DNA of 57,869 nt from Cetobacterium somerae ATCC BAA-474 (GCF_000479045.1 NZ_KI518060.1:1-57869), one strand, 5' to 3'; shown: positions 24,929 to 34,601, counted from the first letter of the stretch. The notes: generated by a model from the letters alone, not told the origin. Program-made: numbers and translations.

Positions 24929-26122
24929 TTGAAACAAATAGATAGAATTATTTTGATAAATGTAATAACAACAGCTATAGTTTCAGGTGTATTCAATGTT
25001 TTTACAGGAATACATGTTAAAAATTTAGGTTTTGGTGAAGGGATAGTAGGGCAAGTACTCTCAATTGGGAGTGTATCAATTGCATTAGGATCAATGTTAA
25101 ATGCCTATTTAAGTTCAAAACTTGGTTTTAAAAAAACAATTTCATTGGGACTAATTTTAATGAGTATTGGAATTTTAGGAGTAAGTTTTTTAACAAATCC
25201 ATTTTTAATCAAATTATTTTCTGGAATAATGGGGATAGGATATGGATTTCCATTTTCTTCAATAGGAGTACTTTTAATTGAAAATTCATCGGAAAAAGAG
25301 AGAGTGAGGGTTTTTAGTAAGAATTTTGTGAGTCAGAGTTTAGGGACTGTTTGTGCTAGTTATGGTGCTGGAAGATTGATTAAAACTTTTGGAAAAATTT
25401 TTGCAGTAGAAAAATCAATTCCATTGGTTTATTTATTTTGTGCTTTTTTAATTTTATTTAGTTTTTATCCTTTAAATGGATTGAAAGATAGAGAGATAAT
25501 AAAAAATAAGAAAAGCAAAGATTTTTTCAAAGGCTTTAAAGAGGTTATGAGTGGCCAAGCTTTAAAATTTGTTATTTATAATACAATTATAGGTTTTGGA
25601 GCAGGATTGGTAATTCCATTTTTTAGTGTATATTTGAAATTTTCTTTAAATATAGATAATGAAAAAGTGGGGATTATTATGGGGTTATCTCAATTGGGAT
25701 TAGTTATAGGAGGTTTATTAGTTCCATATATTTCTAAAGTATTAGGAAGAGAGAATACCGTTGTAATATGTCAGCTGTTATCAATTCCATTTTTAATCTC
25801 AATTGCATTTCCTCAAGGTATATTTATATTAGGAGTTTCATTTTTATTGAGGTCAACTTTGATGAATTTAAATCAGCCACTTATTCAAAATATATCTTTG
25901 GAGACCGTAGATTATGAAAATAGAGCGTTGATGAGTAGTGTAGTATCTATGTCATCTAATGTAACAAGAGCGATAAGTATGATTATAGCAGGATATTTAA
26001 TGGAAAATATATCATATAATTTTCCATACTATCTAACAGTAGTTTTATATTTAGTTGGAACTGCTGTTTTTTATAAAAATTTTAAAGTAGAAAAACCATT
26101 AAGAGGAGGAGCAGATGAATAA
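24929..26122 (+). CDS. MFS transporter of unknown substrate
   Basis: A 397-residue protein with about 12 hydrophobic helices in two halves separated by a charged loop near residues 190-205, the layout of the major facilitator superfamily. The substrate cannot be read from the sequence. The start is TTG, supported by GGGGGAG a few bases upstream. A TATAAT element lies at 24893-24898. Its end overlaps the dnaE start by 8 bases, so the two genes are probably coupled in translation. Confidence 0.8.
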   Translation: MKQIDRIILINVITTAIVSGVFNVFTGIHVKNLGFGEGIVGQVLSIGSVSIALGSMLNAYLSSKLGFKKTISLGLILMSIGILGVSFLTNPFLIKLFSGIMGIGYGFPFSSIGVLLIENSSEKERVRVFSKNFVSQSLGTVCASYGAGRLIKTFGKIFAVEKSIPLVYLFCAFLILFSFYPLNGLKDREIIKNKKSKDFFKGFKEVMSGQALKFVIYNTIIGFGAGLVIPFFSVYLKFSLNIDNEKVGIIMGLSQLGLVIGGLLVPYISKVLGRENTVVICQLLSIPFLISIAFPQGIFILGVSFLLRSTLMNLNQPLIQNISLETVDYENRALMSSVVSMSSNVTRAISMIIAGYLMENISYNFPYYLTVVLYLVGTAVFYKNFKVEKPLRGGADE

Positions 26123-29100
26123 AAACTTTGTTCATTTACATTTACACACAGAGTACAGTCTCCTAGATGGGGTTGGAAGAATAGAGGAGTATTTAGAAAG
26201 AGCTAAAAGTTTAAATATGAAAGCAATAGCTATTACAGATCATGGGAATATGTATGGAGCTATAGAGTTTTATAAATGTGCTATGAAGAAAGGTATCAAA
26301 CCGATTATTGGTATTGAAGCATATGTATCAGAGTTTGAAATGGAAAAAAAAGAGGGAAGAAATTTTCACTTGATACTTTTAGCTAAAAATCTAACTGGTT
26401 ATAAAAATCTTTTGAAAATATCTTCAGTAGGATTTTTAAAGGGATTTTATTATAGACCTCGTGTGGATAAAGAGTTTTTAAAGAAGCATAGTGAAGGTAT
26501 CATAGCTTTATCAGCATGTATGCAGGGAGAAGTCTCAAGAGCAATTCTTGAAAATGAAAAAGAGAAAATAATAGATGAAAAAATAACGAGTTATATAGAA
26601 ATTTTTGGTAAAGAAAATTTTTATTTAGAGGTTCAAGGTAATGGAGTTGAAGGTCAAAGAGAATTGAATAAAGAGTTACAAAGATATTCTAAAAAACATG
26701 AATTAAAATGTGTAGCAACAAATGATACGCATTATGTTTATGAAGGAGATCATGTACTACAAGACTTAGTTATTTGTATTCAAACTGGAGCTAAGGTTTC
26801 AGATACAAATAGAATGAAAATAGAAACTAAAGAGTTATTTTTAAAAAGTAGAATGGAAATTATAAATTCTTTAGGTGAAGAATTTATTGACGCTATTGAT
26901 ATAACTGAAGAGATAGCAGAGAAATGCAATTTAAATTTAGAGTTTGGAGAGTTAAAGTTTCCAAAATATGAAATCCCAAATTGTGTAAAAACACCAGGAG
27001 AGTTTTTAAGAAAAATTGTATATAAAGGATTATCTCAGAGATATCCAAGTGGTTTAAGTGAGGAACTTTTAAAAAGAGTAGAGTATGAATTAGATGTTAT
27101 TTTGAAAATGGGTTATGAGGAATACTTTATAGTTGTATGGGATTTTATCTCTTATGCAAAAGGAAAAAATATACCAATTGGACCTGGAAGAGGATCTGCG
27201 GCAGGAAGTCTAGTTGCTTATGCTTTAAAAATAACAGATTTAGATCCAATAAAATACAATTTAATTTTTGAAAGATTTTTAAATCCTGAGAGAATATCAA
27301 TGCCAGATATAGATATAGATATTTGTCAGGAGAGAAGAGAAGAAGTAATTGAATATGTAACTCAAAAATATGGTGAGGATAAAGTAGCGCAAATAATAAC
27401 TTTTGGTAGAATGAAAGCTAGAGCGGCTCTAAGAGATGTTGGAAGAGTATTAGATGTGAACTTAGCTAAAGTTGATAAAATAGCAAAACTAATACCTGCA
27501 TTTTCAACATTAGAGGAAGCTTTGAAAGCAAATTCTGAACTTAGAGAGTTATATACAGAGGATAATGAAATTAGAAACCTAGTGAATCTATCGCAAAGAT
27601 TAGAGAATAAGGTTAGACATGCTTCTATACATGCCGCTGGAGTTGTAATAACTAAAGATCCATTAATGGAAGTAGTTCCTTTATATAGTGACAATAAGGA
27701 TCATAAAATTTCGACGCAGTATCAAATGAAAGAACTAGAAGAGTTAGGTTTACTTAAAATGGATTTTCTAGGACTTAGAAACTTGACTAATATTCAGAGA
27801 ACTATTGAGTATATTAAGGAAAGTAAAGGAAAAGATATAAAGTTAGAAGAGATTTCATTAAATGAAGCTCCAGTATATGAAATGCTTTCGTCAGGAGATA
27901 GTTTAGGAGTGTTTCAACTAGAATCAATAGGTATAAGAAAAATATTGGTTCAATTAAAACCTAATAGGTTTGAAGATGTAATAGCACTATTGGCTCTTTA
28001 TCGTCCTGGACCATTAGGATCTGGAATGGTTGAGAGTTTTATAAATTGCAAAAATGGATTGGAAGAGATAAAATATCCCCATCCAACTTTAGAAAAAGTT
28101 TTAAAAGAGACATATGGTGTTATCTTATATCAAGAACAGGTAATGAAAATAGCTAATATAATGGCTAGTTATTCTTTAGGAGAAGCTGATCTTTTAAGAA
28201 GAGCAATGGGAAAAAAACAAGCTTCTATAATGGATGAAAATAGAGAAAAGTTTGTTAAAAGATCTATAAATAATGGATATTCTAAAGAAAAAGCAGAAGA
28301 GATATTTGACTTAATAGATAAGTTTGCAGGATATGGATTTAATAAATCCCATTCAGCAGCTTATGCCTTAATAGCTTATTGGACAGCATATTTTAAACAT
28401 TTTTATCCTGAGGAGTATTATGCTTCAATAATGACATCTGAAAAAAGTAATGTAGAGAATGTTGCATTTTATATAGAGGATGCAAAAGCACATAAATTAG
28501 AGCTAAAGTTATCAGATGTTAACAATCCAGTATCTAAATTTACTGTAGAAGATGGTGGAATTAGATTCTCTCTAGCAGCTATAAAGAATGTTGGAGAAAG
28601 TTTAGCTCAAAAAATTCAAGCTGAATTTGAAAAAAATGGAAATTATTTAAGATATGAAGATTTTATTTATAGATTGAGAGGACAGGGGCTTAATAAAAAA
28701 AATATAGAAGCACTGGTTTATTCTGGAGCTTTAGATTCCCTTCCTGGAAATCGTAAGCAAAAAATAGAATCAATTGAGAAAGTTATCGACTATGCTAATA
28801 AAAAAATAAAAGAAGATGATATTCAACAGATGAATCTTTTTGGAGGAGCGAAATCAGAGATGGTAAATTTTGTTTTACCTGATGTAACAGACTTTACTCC
28901 AGATGAAAAATTAGAAAAAGAAAAAGAATTTTTAGGTTTTTATTATAGTGCACATCCTTTGGATAAGTATGATTGGCTAATAAAAACGTATAAAATGAAC
29001 AAAATTTCAGAAATAAAATTAGAAAATTCCCTGCATATAATTAAAACTTATGGTATACTAAGGGATGTGAAAAAAATATTAACAAAAAAAACAAAAGAAC

Positions 29101-29531
29101 CTATGTGTACATTTGTTATTGAAGATTATTATGATCAAATTTCTGGAATTATTTTTCCAAGAGAATATAAAGATTATTTAAATATAGAACTTGAAGGTAA
29201 AGCTGTAGTAATAGATGGAAGTATTCAAGTTGATTATTTTAATGGAAACGAAAATAAAAAATTAGTTGTGAAAAATATGAAAGCTTTAAATTCAATAGAG
29301 TTTAATAAAAAAAATAGAATATATATACTAATTAATGAGAAATCTAAAGACAAGTACAATAGATTAAAAGAGATACTTTTAGATAGTAAAGGAGAAGTTC
29401 CTTTAAGTTTTGCTATAGATATTAATGGGAATAAAGAGATAAAAAACTCAAAACTGACGATTGAAATAACTCCTAGATTAATAAGAAAAATAGAGGAGTT
29501 ATTAGGAGAAAAAAGTGTAGTTATAAGATAA
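26115..29531 (+). CDS. dnaE: DNA polymerase III alpha subunit DnaE
   Basis: A 1138-residue replicative polymerase: an N-terminal PHP domain (HLHLHTEYSLLDG and ITDHGNMYG), the catalytic core with D400 and D402 in MPDIDIDIC and a third aspartate near 550 in LKMDFLGL, a helix-hairpin-helix region, then an OB domain (TYGILRDVKKI, about 975 on). Length and order are those of the DnaE1 type rather than PolC. It performs chromosome replication in the holoenzyme; the delta subunit holA is also in this window. ATG start inside the end of the MFS gene, with AAGAGGAGG upstream. Confidence 0.97.
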   Translation: MNKNFVHLHLHTEYSLLDGVGRIEEYLERAKSLNMKAIAITDHGNMYGAIEFYKCAMKKGIKPIIGIEAYVSEFEMEKKEGRNFHLILLAKNLTGYKNLLKISSVGFLKGFYYRPRVDKEFLKKHSEGIIALSACMQGEVSRAILENEKEKIIDEKITSYIEIFGKENFYLEVQGNGVEGQRELNKELQRYSKKHELKCVATNDTHYVYEGDHVLQDLVICIQTGAKVSDTNRMKIETKELFLKSRMEIINSLGEEFIDAIDITEEIAEKCNLNLEFGELKFPKYEIPNCVKTPGEFLRKIVYKGLSQRYPSGLSEELLKRVEYELDVILKMGYEEYFIVVWDFISYAKGKNIPIGPGRGSAAGSLVAYALKITDLDPIKYNLIFERFLNPERISMPDIDIDICQERREEVIEYVTQKYGEDKVAQIITFGRMKARAALRDVGRVLDVNLAKVDKIAKLIPAFSTLEEALKANSELRELYTEDNEIRNLVNLSQRLENKVRHASIHAAGVVITKDPLMEVVPLYSDNKDHKISTQYQMKELEELGLLKMDFLGLRNLTNIQRTIEYIKESKGKDIKLEEISLNEAPVYEMLSSGDSLGVFQLESIGIRKILVQLKPNRFEDVIALLALYRPGPLGSGMVESFINCKNGLEEIKYPHPTLEKVLKETYGVILYQEQVMKIANIMASYSLGEADLLRRAMGKKQASIMDENREKFVKRSINNGYSKEKAEEIFDLIDKFAGYGFNKSHSAAYALIAYWTAYFKHFYPEEYYASIMTSEKSNVENVAFYIEDAKAHKLELKLSDVNNPVSKFTVEDGGIRFSLAAIKNVGESLAQKIQAEFEKNGNYLRYEDFIYRLRGQGLNKKNIEALVYSGALDSLPGNRKQKIESIEKVIDYANKKIKEDDIQQMNLFGGAKSEMVNFVLPDVTDFTPDEKLEKEKEFLGFYYSAHPLDKYDWLIKTYKMNKISEIKLENSLHIIKTYGILRDVKKILTKKTKEPMCTFVIEDYYDQISGIIFPREYKDYLNIELEGKAVVIDGSIQVDYFNGNENKKLVVKNMKALNSIEFNKKNRIYILINEKSKDKYNRLKEILLDSKGEVPLSFAIDINGNKEIKNSKLTIEITPRLIRKIEELLGEKSVVIR

Positions 29532-29532
29532 A

Positions 29533-29581
29533 ATTACACTTGTAATGTAATCTTGAATGATTTTTTAAATTATGTTAAAAT
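29533..29581 (+). promoter_or_regulatory. Promoter of the accB-accC pair with an adjacent inverted repeat
   Basis: TTGAAT (29553-29558), 17 bases, then an extended TGT-TAAAAT -10 (29576-29581). Just upstream lies the repeat ATTACA-CT-TGTAAT (29533-29546), which may be an operator. No regulator is identifiable here. Confidence 0.45.
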
Positions 29582-29608
29582 AAGTGATAAAAACTGATGG
29601 AGGAACTT

Positions 29609-30022
29609 ATGAAAAAAGAAGAGTTTCAAATTGAAGATTTAATTAATGTTTTAAGTGAATGTGGATTAACTGAAATTAGTTATGAGGAAAATGAAAATTT
29701 AAAAATAAAAATAAAAAAATCTCCACAGCCAAAAGTTGTAATGCCTAAAGAAACTCCACAACCTGCAAAAGAGACAGGTAAAAAAGAGGAGAATATAAAA
29801 ACTGTAGTCTCTACAGGAATAGGAAAATATTTCTATAAAGATGCAGTTAAAATAGGTGATAAAATTAAAGTAGGACAAGATCTTGGTTATATTTATGTAA
29901 TGGGATTAAAAACACCGTTAAAGTCTACAGTAGGAGGAGAAGTAATGGAGATAACTGTAGAAGATGGAGGCGTAGTTGACTACGGTAAAGTGTTATTAAA
30001 AGTAAAGGCCACAGCAAGATAA
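29609..30022 (+). CDS. accB: Biotin carboxyl carrier protein-like domain lacking the biotinyl lysine
   Basis: A 137-residue protein whose N-terminal helices, Pro/Lys-rich linker (about 36-62) and C-terminal hammerhead (68-133) match AccB. The fold landmarks align: [38 protein letters not shown]. However, the invariant MKM/MKL site reads V97-M98-G99-L100-K101: glycine stands where biotin is normally attached, and the nearest lysine is two residues later. The DNA shows no frameshift. It precedes accC by 13 bases. It may be a non-biotinylated paralogue or scaffold, or use K101; the true carrier may lie elsewhere. ATG start with GGAGG upstream. Confidence 0.8.
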   Translation: MKKEEFQIEDLINVLSECGLTEISYEENENLKIKIKKSPQPKVVMPKETPQPAKETGKKEENIKTVVSTGIGKYFYKDAVKIGDKIKVGQDLGYIYVMGLKTPLKSTVGGEVMEITVEDGGVVDYGKVLLKVKATAR

Positions 30023-30035
30023 TTGGGAGGATTTT

Positions 30036-31382
30036 ATGTTTAAAAAGATATTGATTGCTAATAGAGGTGAAATCGCTGTTAGAATAATAAGAGCAGCAAG
30101 AGAGTTAGGAATAAAAACAGTTGCTGTTTATTCAGAAGCAGATAAAGATAGTTTACACGTTAGATTAGCAGATGAAGCAGTTTGTATAGGGGGACCTTTA
30201 AGTACAGAGTCATATTTAAAAATACCTAATATATTAGCGGCAGCAGAGATAACAGGAGCAAATGCAATACATCCTGGATATGGATTTTTATCTGAAAATG
30301 CTAGATTTGCAAGAATATGCCAAACTCATAACATAACATTTATTGGACCAAGTCCAGAAGCTATTGAAAGCATGGGTGATAAAGCTACAGCTAGAAAAAC
30401 TGCAATAGAAAATGATGTACCATTAACAAATGGAACAGGAATTATAAGAAGTATAGAGGAAGCTAGAAAAGAAGTAGAAGAAAGAATAGGATATCCAGTA
30501 ATGATAAAAGCTACTGCAGGTGGTGGTGGAAAAGGTATGAGATTAGCTAGAACTCCAGAAGAGTTAGAAAGCAAAATCATCGCTGCTCAAACAGAAGCAG
30601 AGTCTGCATTTGGAAATCCAGATGTTTATATAGAGAAGTTTGTTGAAAACCCAAGACACGTTGAAATTCAAATTATGGGAGATAAACATGGAAATGTTAT
30701 TCACTTGGGAGAAAGAGATTGTTCTATTCAAAGAAGACATCAAAAGTTAATAGAGGAAGCACCATCGTATAAATTACCATCAAAAGTTAGAAAAGCAATG
30801 GGTGAGGCTGCTGTAAAATTAGCAAAATCTATTAATTATGATTCAGCAGGAACTTTAGAATTTTTAGTTGATAAAGATGATAACTTCTATTTTATGGAAA
30901 TGAATACAAGAGTTCAAGTTGAGCATACAGTAACTGAGATGGTAACGGGAATAGATATTATTAAATTACAAATCAAAGTTGCAGAAGGAGAGAGAATAAA
31001 CATATCTCAAGAAGATGTTGTATTATTTGGACATGCAATTGAATGTAGAATAAATGCTGAAGATACAACAGCAGGATTTTTACCATCACCAGGAAAATTA
31101 GAAACTTATATTGTTCCAGGAGGACCTGGAGTTAGAGTAGATTCACACTCATATCAAGGATATGAAATTTCTCCATACTATGATTCTATGATTGGAAAGC
31201 TTATTGTCCATGGAATCACTAGAGAAGAAGCCATAGAAAAGATGAAAAGAGCATTAAATGAATTTATTATAGAGGGAATTGATACAACAATTCCATTCCA
31301 TTTAGAGGTACTAGACAATAAGGTATACAGAGCAGGAAAAGTTACAACGAAGTTTATTGAAGAAAATTTTGAAAAAAATTAA
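30036..31382 (+). CDS. accC: Acetyl-CoA carboxylase, biotin carboxylase subunit
   Basis: A 448-residue ATP-grasp biotin carboxylase: N-terminal [24 protein letters not shown], the glycine-rich ATP loop [14 protein letters not shown] near residue 157, [22 protein letters not shown] near 225 and the catalytic [17 protein letters not shown] near 287. It carboxylates biotin on a carrier protein with bicarbonate and ATP, for malonyl-CoA synthesis. All core motifs are intact, in contrast to the carrier gene before it. The carboxyltransferase genes accA and accD are not in the window. Confidence 0.95.
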   Translation: MFKKILIANRGEIAVRIIRAARELGIKTVAVYSEADKDSLHVRLADEAVCIGGPLSTESYLKIPNILAAAEITGANAIHPGYGFLSENARFARICQTHNITFIGPSPEAIESMGDKATARKTAIENDVPLTNGTGIIRSIEEARKEVEERIGYPVMIKATAGGGGKGMRLARTPEELESKIIAAQTEAESAFGNPDVYIEKFVENPRHVEIQIMGDKHGNVIHLGERDCSIQRRHQKLIEEAPSYKLPSKVRKAMGEAAVKLAKSINYDSAGTLEFLVDKDDNFYFMEMNTRVQVEHTVTEMVTGIDIIKLQIKVAEGERINISQEDVVLFGHAIECRINAEDTTAGFLPSPGKLETYIVPGGPGVRVDSHSYQGYEISPYYDSMIGKLIVHGITREEAIEKMKRALNEFIIEGIDTTIPFHLEVLDNKVYRAGKVTTKFIEENFEKN

Positions 31383-31448
31383 ATAATAGCTAGGAAAAAC
31401 TTTAAATAAATGTAATAATATATGTATAATATCTACGGAGGTGTTTTT

Positions 31449-31826
31449 ATGAACGAGTTAGGAAATATAAAAATAGCAGATGATGTTGTAAAGACGATAT
31501 CAGCAAAGGCAGCACAAGATGTTTCTGGAGTTTATAAATTAGCAGGTGGAGTAGCAGATGAAGTTAGTAAAATGCTAGGGAAAAAGAGACTTACAAATGG
31601 GGTTAAAGTAGAAGTTGGAGAAAAAGAGTGCAGTGTAGAGATATATATTATAGTTGAGTATGGATATCAAATCTCTGAGGTTGCTCAAAATGTTCAAAAA
31701 AATGTTTTAACAGCAGTGAGTACAATGACTGGATTAAAAGTTGTAGAAGTGAATGTATTTGTACAGGATGTAAAAATTTTAACAGATGAGTATGAAGAAA
31801 AGCATGAGGATATAGAGATTGTATAA
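31449..31826 (+). CDS. Asp23/Gls24 family envelope stress protein
   Basis: A 125-residue Asp23-family protein (GNIKIADDVVKTISAKAAQDVSGV at the start, VEVGEKECSVEIYIIVEYGYQI in the middle, VVEVNVFVQDVKI near the end). In Firmicutes such proteins lie at the membrane, held by AmaP. It is followed by amaP and a DUF2273 gene, the usual cell-envelope stress set, here in a diderm. I start at ATG 31449, with CGGAGG upstream; an in-frame ATG nine codons earlier overlaps the leader and the ribosome binding site. Confidence 0.88.
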   Translation: MNELGNIKIADDVVKTISAKAAQDVSGVYKLAGGVADEVSKMLGKKRLTNGVKVEVGEKECSVEIYIIVEYGYQISEVAQNVQKNVLTAVSTMTGLKVVEVNVFVQDVKILTDEYEEKHEDIEIV

Positions 31827-31838
31827 TTAAAATATGAG

Positions 31839-31860
31839 AGAGGCGTTTTATTACGCCTCT
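31839..31860 (+). terminator. Hairpin between asp23 and amaP, weak terminator or processing site
   Basis: AGAGGCGT (31839-31846) pairs with ACGCCTCT (31853-31860). The tract after it (AATCTTTCTTT) is a poor T run, so partial termination would give more Asp23 than AmaP. Confidence 0.55.
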
Positions 31861-31886
31861 AATCTTTCTTTACAGGGGTGAGTTTA

Positions 31887-32396
31887 TTGATAAAAAAGTT
31901 AATATTTTTCTTTGCATGGATAGGAATATTTACTATAGCTGTAACAGGAATAGGGTATATAACAATGCCACAATATTTTTCAACAATAGACACAAGCTCA
32001 CTTATATTTAAAGTTGTTATTTTTAATATATGCTTAATATATATGTGTATATCAATATTAAAATTATTATCTAATTTTTCCAAAGAAAAAGATTATGTTA
32101 TAAAAAATGAACATGGATCAGTTCATATTTCAACAGATACAGTAAAAAATTTAATAAGAGAGATTTTGTCAAAAGATAGCGATATAAAAGGTTTAAAAAT
32201 AGAGTGTGGAAATAGAGGAAGCAAATATTTTGTTAAATTAAATTTAGATATGATATCAAATAATAATCTATCGTCAAAAACAGTAGATATACAAAATTTG
32301 ATAAAAACTAATTTAGAACAAAAGTTAGATTTAAAAGTTGATTATATAGAGGTAAAAATTTCTAGATTATCACCTAGAAGAGACTCAATTGAATAG
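31887..32396 (+). CDS. amaP: Alkaline shock response membrane anchor AmaP
   Basis: A 169-residue protein with two N-terminal membrane helices (about residues 3-22 and 37-60) and a soluble C-terminal domain resembling Asp23 (KNEHGSVHISTDTVKNLI, LKIECGNRGSKYFVKLNLDM, LKVDYIEVKI). AmaP anchors Asp23 at the membrane in staphylococci. The start is TTG at 31887 behind GGGGTGA; a GTG three codons earlier lies inside that ribosome binding site. Next to asp23 and the DUF2273 gene, so the assignment is well supported by context. Confidence 0.82.
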   Translation: MIKKLIFFFAWIGIFTIAVTGIGYITMPQYFSTIDTSSLIFKVVIFNICLIYMCISILKLLSNFSKEKDYVIKNEHGSVHISTDTVKNLIREILSKDSDIKGLKIECGNRGSKYFVKLNLDMISNNNLSSKTVDIQNLIKTNLEQKLDLKVDYIEVKISRLSPRRDSIE

Positions 32397-32407
32397 GAGG
32401 AGCAGAT

Positions 32408-32620
32408 ATGATGTTGGAAAAGATTATTGAAAATTTTATTCTTAATTTTAAGAAATATCTATATGCCATCTTAGGGTTAGTGATAGGAGTTCTTTTAGTT
32501 GAGTATGGAATGCTAAAAACTATTTTTATATTATTTTTGGCATTTATTGGATTTAAATTAGGAGATAGAGATTTTCAAGAGAAGTTAAAAAAACAAATAT
32601 TAAATAGATTAAAGGATTAG
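32408..32620 (+). CDS. DUF2273 small membrane protein
   Basis: A 70-residue protein with two hydrophobic helices (about 18-32 and 36-48) between basic ends, matching DUF2273, which regularly accompanies Asp23 and AmaP. Role unknown beyond the envelope-stress context. AGGAGGAG lies upstream; the start may be ATG at 32408 or the next codon. NusB follows 13 bases later. Confidence 0.8.
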   Translation: MMLEKIIENFILNFKKYLYAILGLVIGVLLVEYGMLKTIFILFLAFIGFKLGDRDFQEKLKKQILNRLKD

Positions 32621-32633
32621 AAAGGAAACAATA

Positions 32634-33041
32634 ATGAGTAGAAGAGTAGCAAGAGAAGAGTTATTTAAAATAGTTTTTGAATCGGAGTTAACTGAAGTAA
32701 AGATAGATGAAACTTTAGCAAGTTATATGTTAAGAGATGAAACTAATTTAAATACAAATGAAAAAGAGTTTATTGAAAAATACTCTAATGGAATGGCTTT
32801 AAATGATGAGAAAATTACAGAAACATTAAAAAATAATATTACTGGTTGGAGCTTAGAAAGAATTGGAAATGTTGAAAAAGCACTTTTAAAAATAGCGACA
32901 TATGAGGTTTTATTTGAGGATGTTCCAGCTGAGATAGTTGTTAACGAAGTTGTAGAATTAGCAAAAAAATATGGTGATGAGAAATCACATGAGTTTATCA
33001 ACGGTGTTTTAGCAAAAGTAGTAGTTGAAAAAAATAGATAA
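32634..33041 (+). CDS. nusB: Transcription antitermination factor NusB
   Basis: A 135-residue all-helical protein with the NusB pattern: RRVAREELFKIVFESEL at the start and EKALLKIATYEVLFEDVPAEIVVNEVVELAKKYGDEKSHEFINGVLAKV at the C-terminus. With NusE it binds boxA in rRNA leaders and prevents premature termination. It is the last gene of the asp23-amaP-DUF2273 run. Confidence 0.95.
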   Translation: MSRRVAREELFKIVFESELTEVKIDETLASYMLRDETNLNTNEKEFIEKYSNGMALNDEKITETLKNNITGWSLERIGNVEKALLKIATYEVLFEDVPAEIVVNEVVELAKKYGDEKSHEFINGVLAKVVVEKNR

Positions 33042-33048
33042 TAACTTT

Positions 33049-33089
33049 AAAAAGGAGAAGTAGTTCTAAAAAATTGCTTCTCCTTTTTT
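33049..33089. terminator. Terminator between nusB and the comM-like gene
   Basis: AAAAAGGAGAAG (33049-33060) pairs with CTTCTCCTTTTT (33077-33088) around a 16-base loop; suitable for both convergent genes. Confidence 0.85.
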
Positions 33090-33101
33090 ATTATTTATTA
33101 T

Positions 33102-34601
33102 TTAATTTTTTCTAAAATTAATGGCTTCTAGCAAATGATGCTTTTCAATATTAGAAGAGTTTCCTAAATCTGCAATTGTTCTAGCAACTTTTAAAATTTT
33201 ATGATATGTTCTCATGGATAAATTTAAATTTCTAATAGCTGTTCTAATTATTTGCTCACATTCATTATTTAAAGAACAATATTTTTCAACTTCGTTATTA
33301 TTCATATCACGATTAAGTTTATTATTATTAAAGCGCATATTTTGAAGTTCTCTAGCTTTCATAACTCGATCTCTGATAATTTGAGAAGTATCACCTCGAT
33401 CTTCATCTAAAATCTCTTTATCATTGAGCCTGTAAATTTCAACATATAAATCAATTCTATCAATAATAGGACCTGAAAGTTTTTTTGTATACCTTCTAAT
33501 GTCATAAGGTGTACATGTACATAACTCTTCATCAAATCCATTTCCACAAAAACATGGATTACATGCAGCGATAAAGATTAATTTGGCAGGGAACTCCATT
33601 TTTCCTAAGCTTCGTGTTATAGATATTCTTTTCTCTTCTAAAGGTTCTCTTAAACTTTCAATAACGACTCTATCAAACTCTGTAAATTCATCTAAAAATA
33701 GTACACCATTATTAGCTAAACTTATTTCACCTGGTTTAGGTGTTCTACCACCTCCGATTATAGAGGATGTTGTAGATGTATGATGAGGGTCTCTAAATGG
33801 TCGGTTAATGATGATAGGAACTCTTTCACTGAGTTCACCGGCAATACTATAAATTTTAGTAGTTTCAATAATTTCACTCTCTGACATAGGTGGTAGTATG
33901 CCAGTTAATCTTTTAGCTAACATAGATTTACCACTTCCAGGAGCTCCAATCATTATTATATTATGCCCTCCAGCGGCAGCAATTTCAAGTGCTCTTTTAG
34001 CTCTTATTTGCCCTTTAACGTCCCACATATCTAAAGTATATTCAAAGTTTTTTATTGTATTTACAACTCTTTTACTACGAGTAATACCTTCTTCTATAAA
34101 TTTAACAACATCTCTAAGATTTTTAACAGCAATAATATCAATATCTTTTATAATTGAAGCTTCTTCTAAATTTTCTTCAGGAATAATAACTCCTTTAAAT
34201 CCTTTACTTTTAGCCAATAAAACACCGCTAATTATGCCTTCAGATCTTCTAACTTCTCCAGTTAAAGAAAGTTCACCCATCAGTAGATATTCTCTTAAAA
34301 TACCTTTATAATCAGAAAGAAATTTCATTCCAACCATTATTCCAATGGCAATAGGTAGATCAAAGTGTGATCCTTTTTTTCTTATGTTAGCAGGAGTCAA
34401 ATTAACAACAATTCTTCTAGGATCTAATAAATAACCCATATTTTTAATTCCTGACCTTATCCGATCGCGACTTTCTGATATAGTTGCATCACCTAAACCA
34501 ACTATATTAAAAATAGGAAGACCATTAGTCACATCAACTTCGACTTCAACTAAAAATGGTTCAATTCCTAAATAACTTGAGCTTAACACTCGAACTAACA
34601 T
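33102..34601 (-). CDS. comM: YifB/ComM family magnesium-chelatase-like AAA ATPase
   Basis: A 499-residue ATPase with an N-terminal Lon-protease-like domain (about 1-170, GLPIFNIVGLGDATISESRDRI), Walker A GAPGSGKSMLAKR near residue 219, Walker B VLFLDEFTEF near 298 and the Mg-chelatase C-terminal domain with a CNPCFCGNG cysteine motif. In naturally transformable bacteria ComM is a hexameric helicase that promotes branch migration of incoming DNA, and orthologues exist widely in non-competent species. It is a single gene with AAGGAGG upstream. Confidence 0.9.
   Translation of the reverse strand: MLVRVLSSSYLGIEPFLVEVEVDVTNGLPIFNIVGLGDATISESRDRIRSGIKNMGYLLDPRRIVVNLTPANIRKKGSHFDLPIAIGIMVGMKFLSDYKGILREYLLMGELSLTGEVRRSEGIISGVLLAKSKGFKGVIIPEENLEEASIIKDIDIIAVKNLRDVVKFIEEGITRSKRVVNTIKNFEYTLDMWDVKGQIRAKRALEIAAAGGHNIIMIGAPGSGKSMLAKRLTGILPPMSESEIIETTKIYSIAGELSERVPIIINRPFRDPHHTSTTSSIIGGGRTPKPGEISLANNGVLFLDEFTEFDRVVIESLREPLEEKRISITRSLGKMEFPAKLIFIAACNPCFCGNGFDEELCTCTPYDIRRYTKKLSGPIIDRIDLYVEIYRLNDKEILDEDRGDTSQIIRDRVMKARELQNMRFNNNKLNRDMNNNEVEKYCSLNNECEQIIRTAIRNLNLSMRTYHKILKVARTIADLGNSSNIEKHHLLEAINFRKN

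Noticed and set aside
33898..34311. A 137-codon open frame opposite the comM-like gene.
   Set aside because: The comM-like product shows clear Walker motifs in the other strand; the antisense product is low-complexity and lacks a ribosome binding site.
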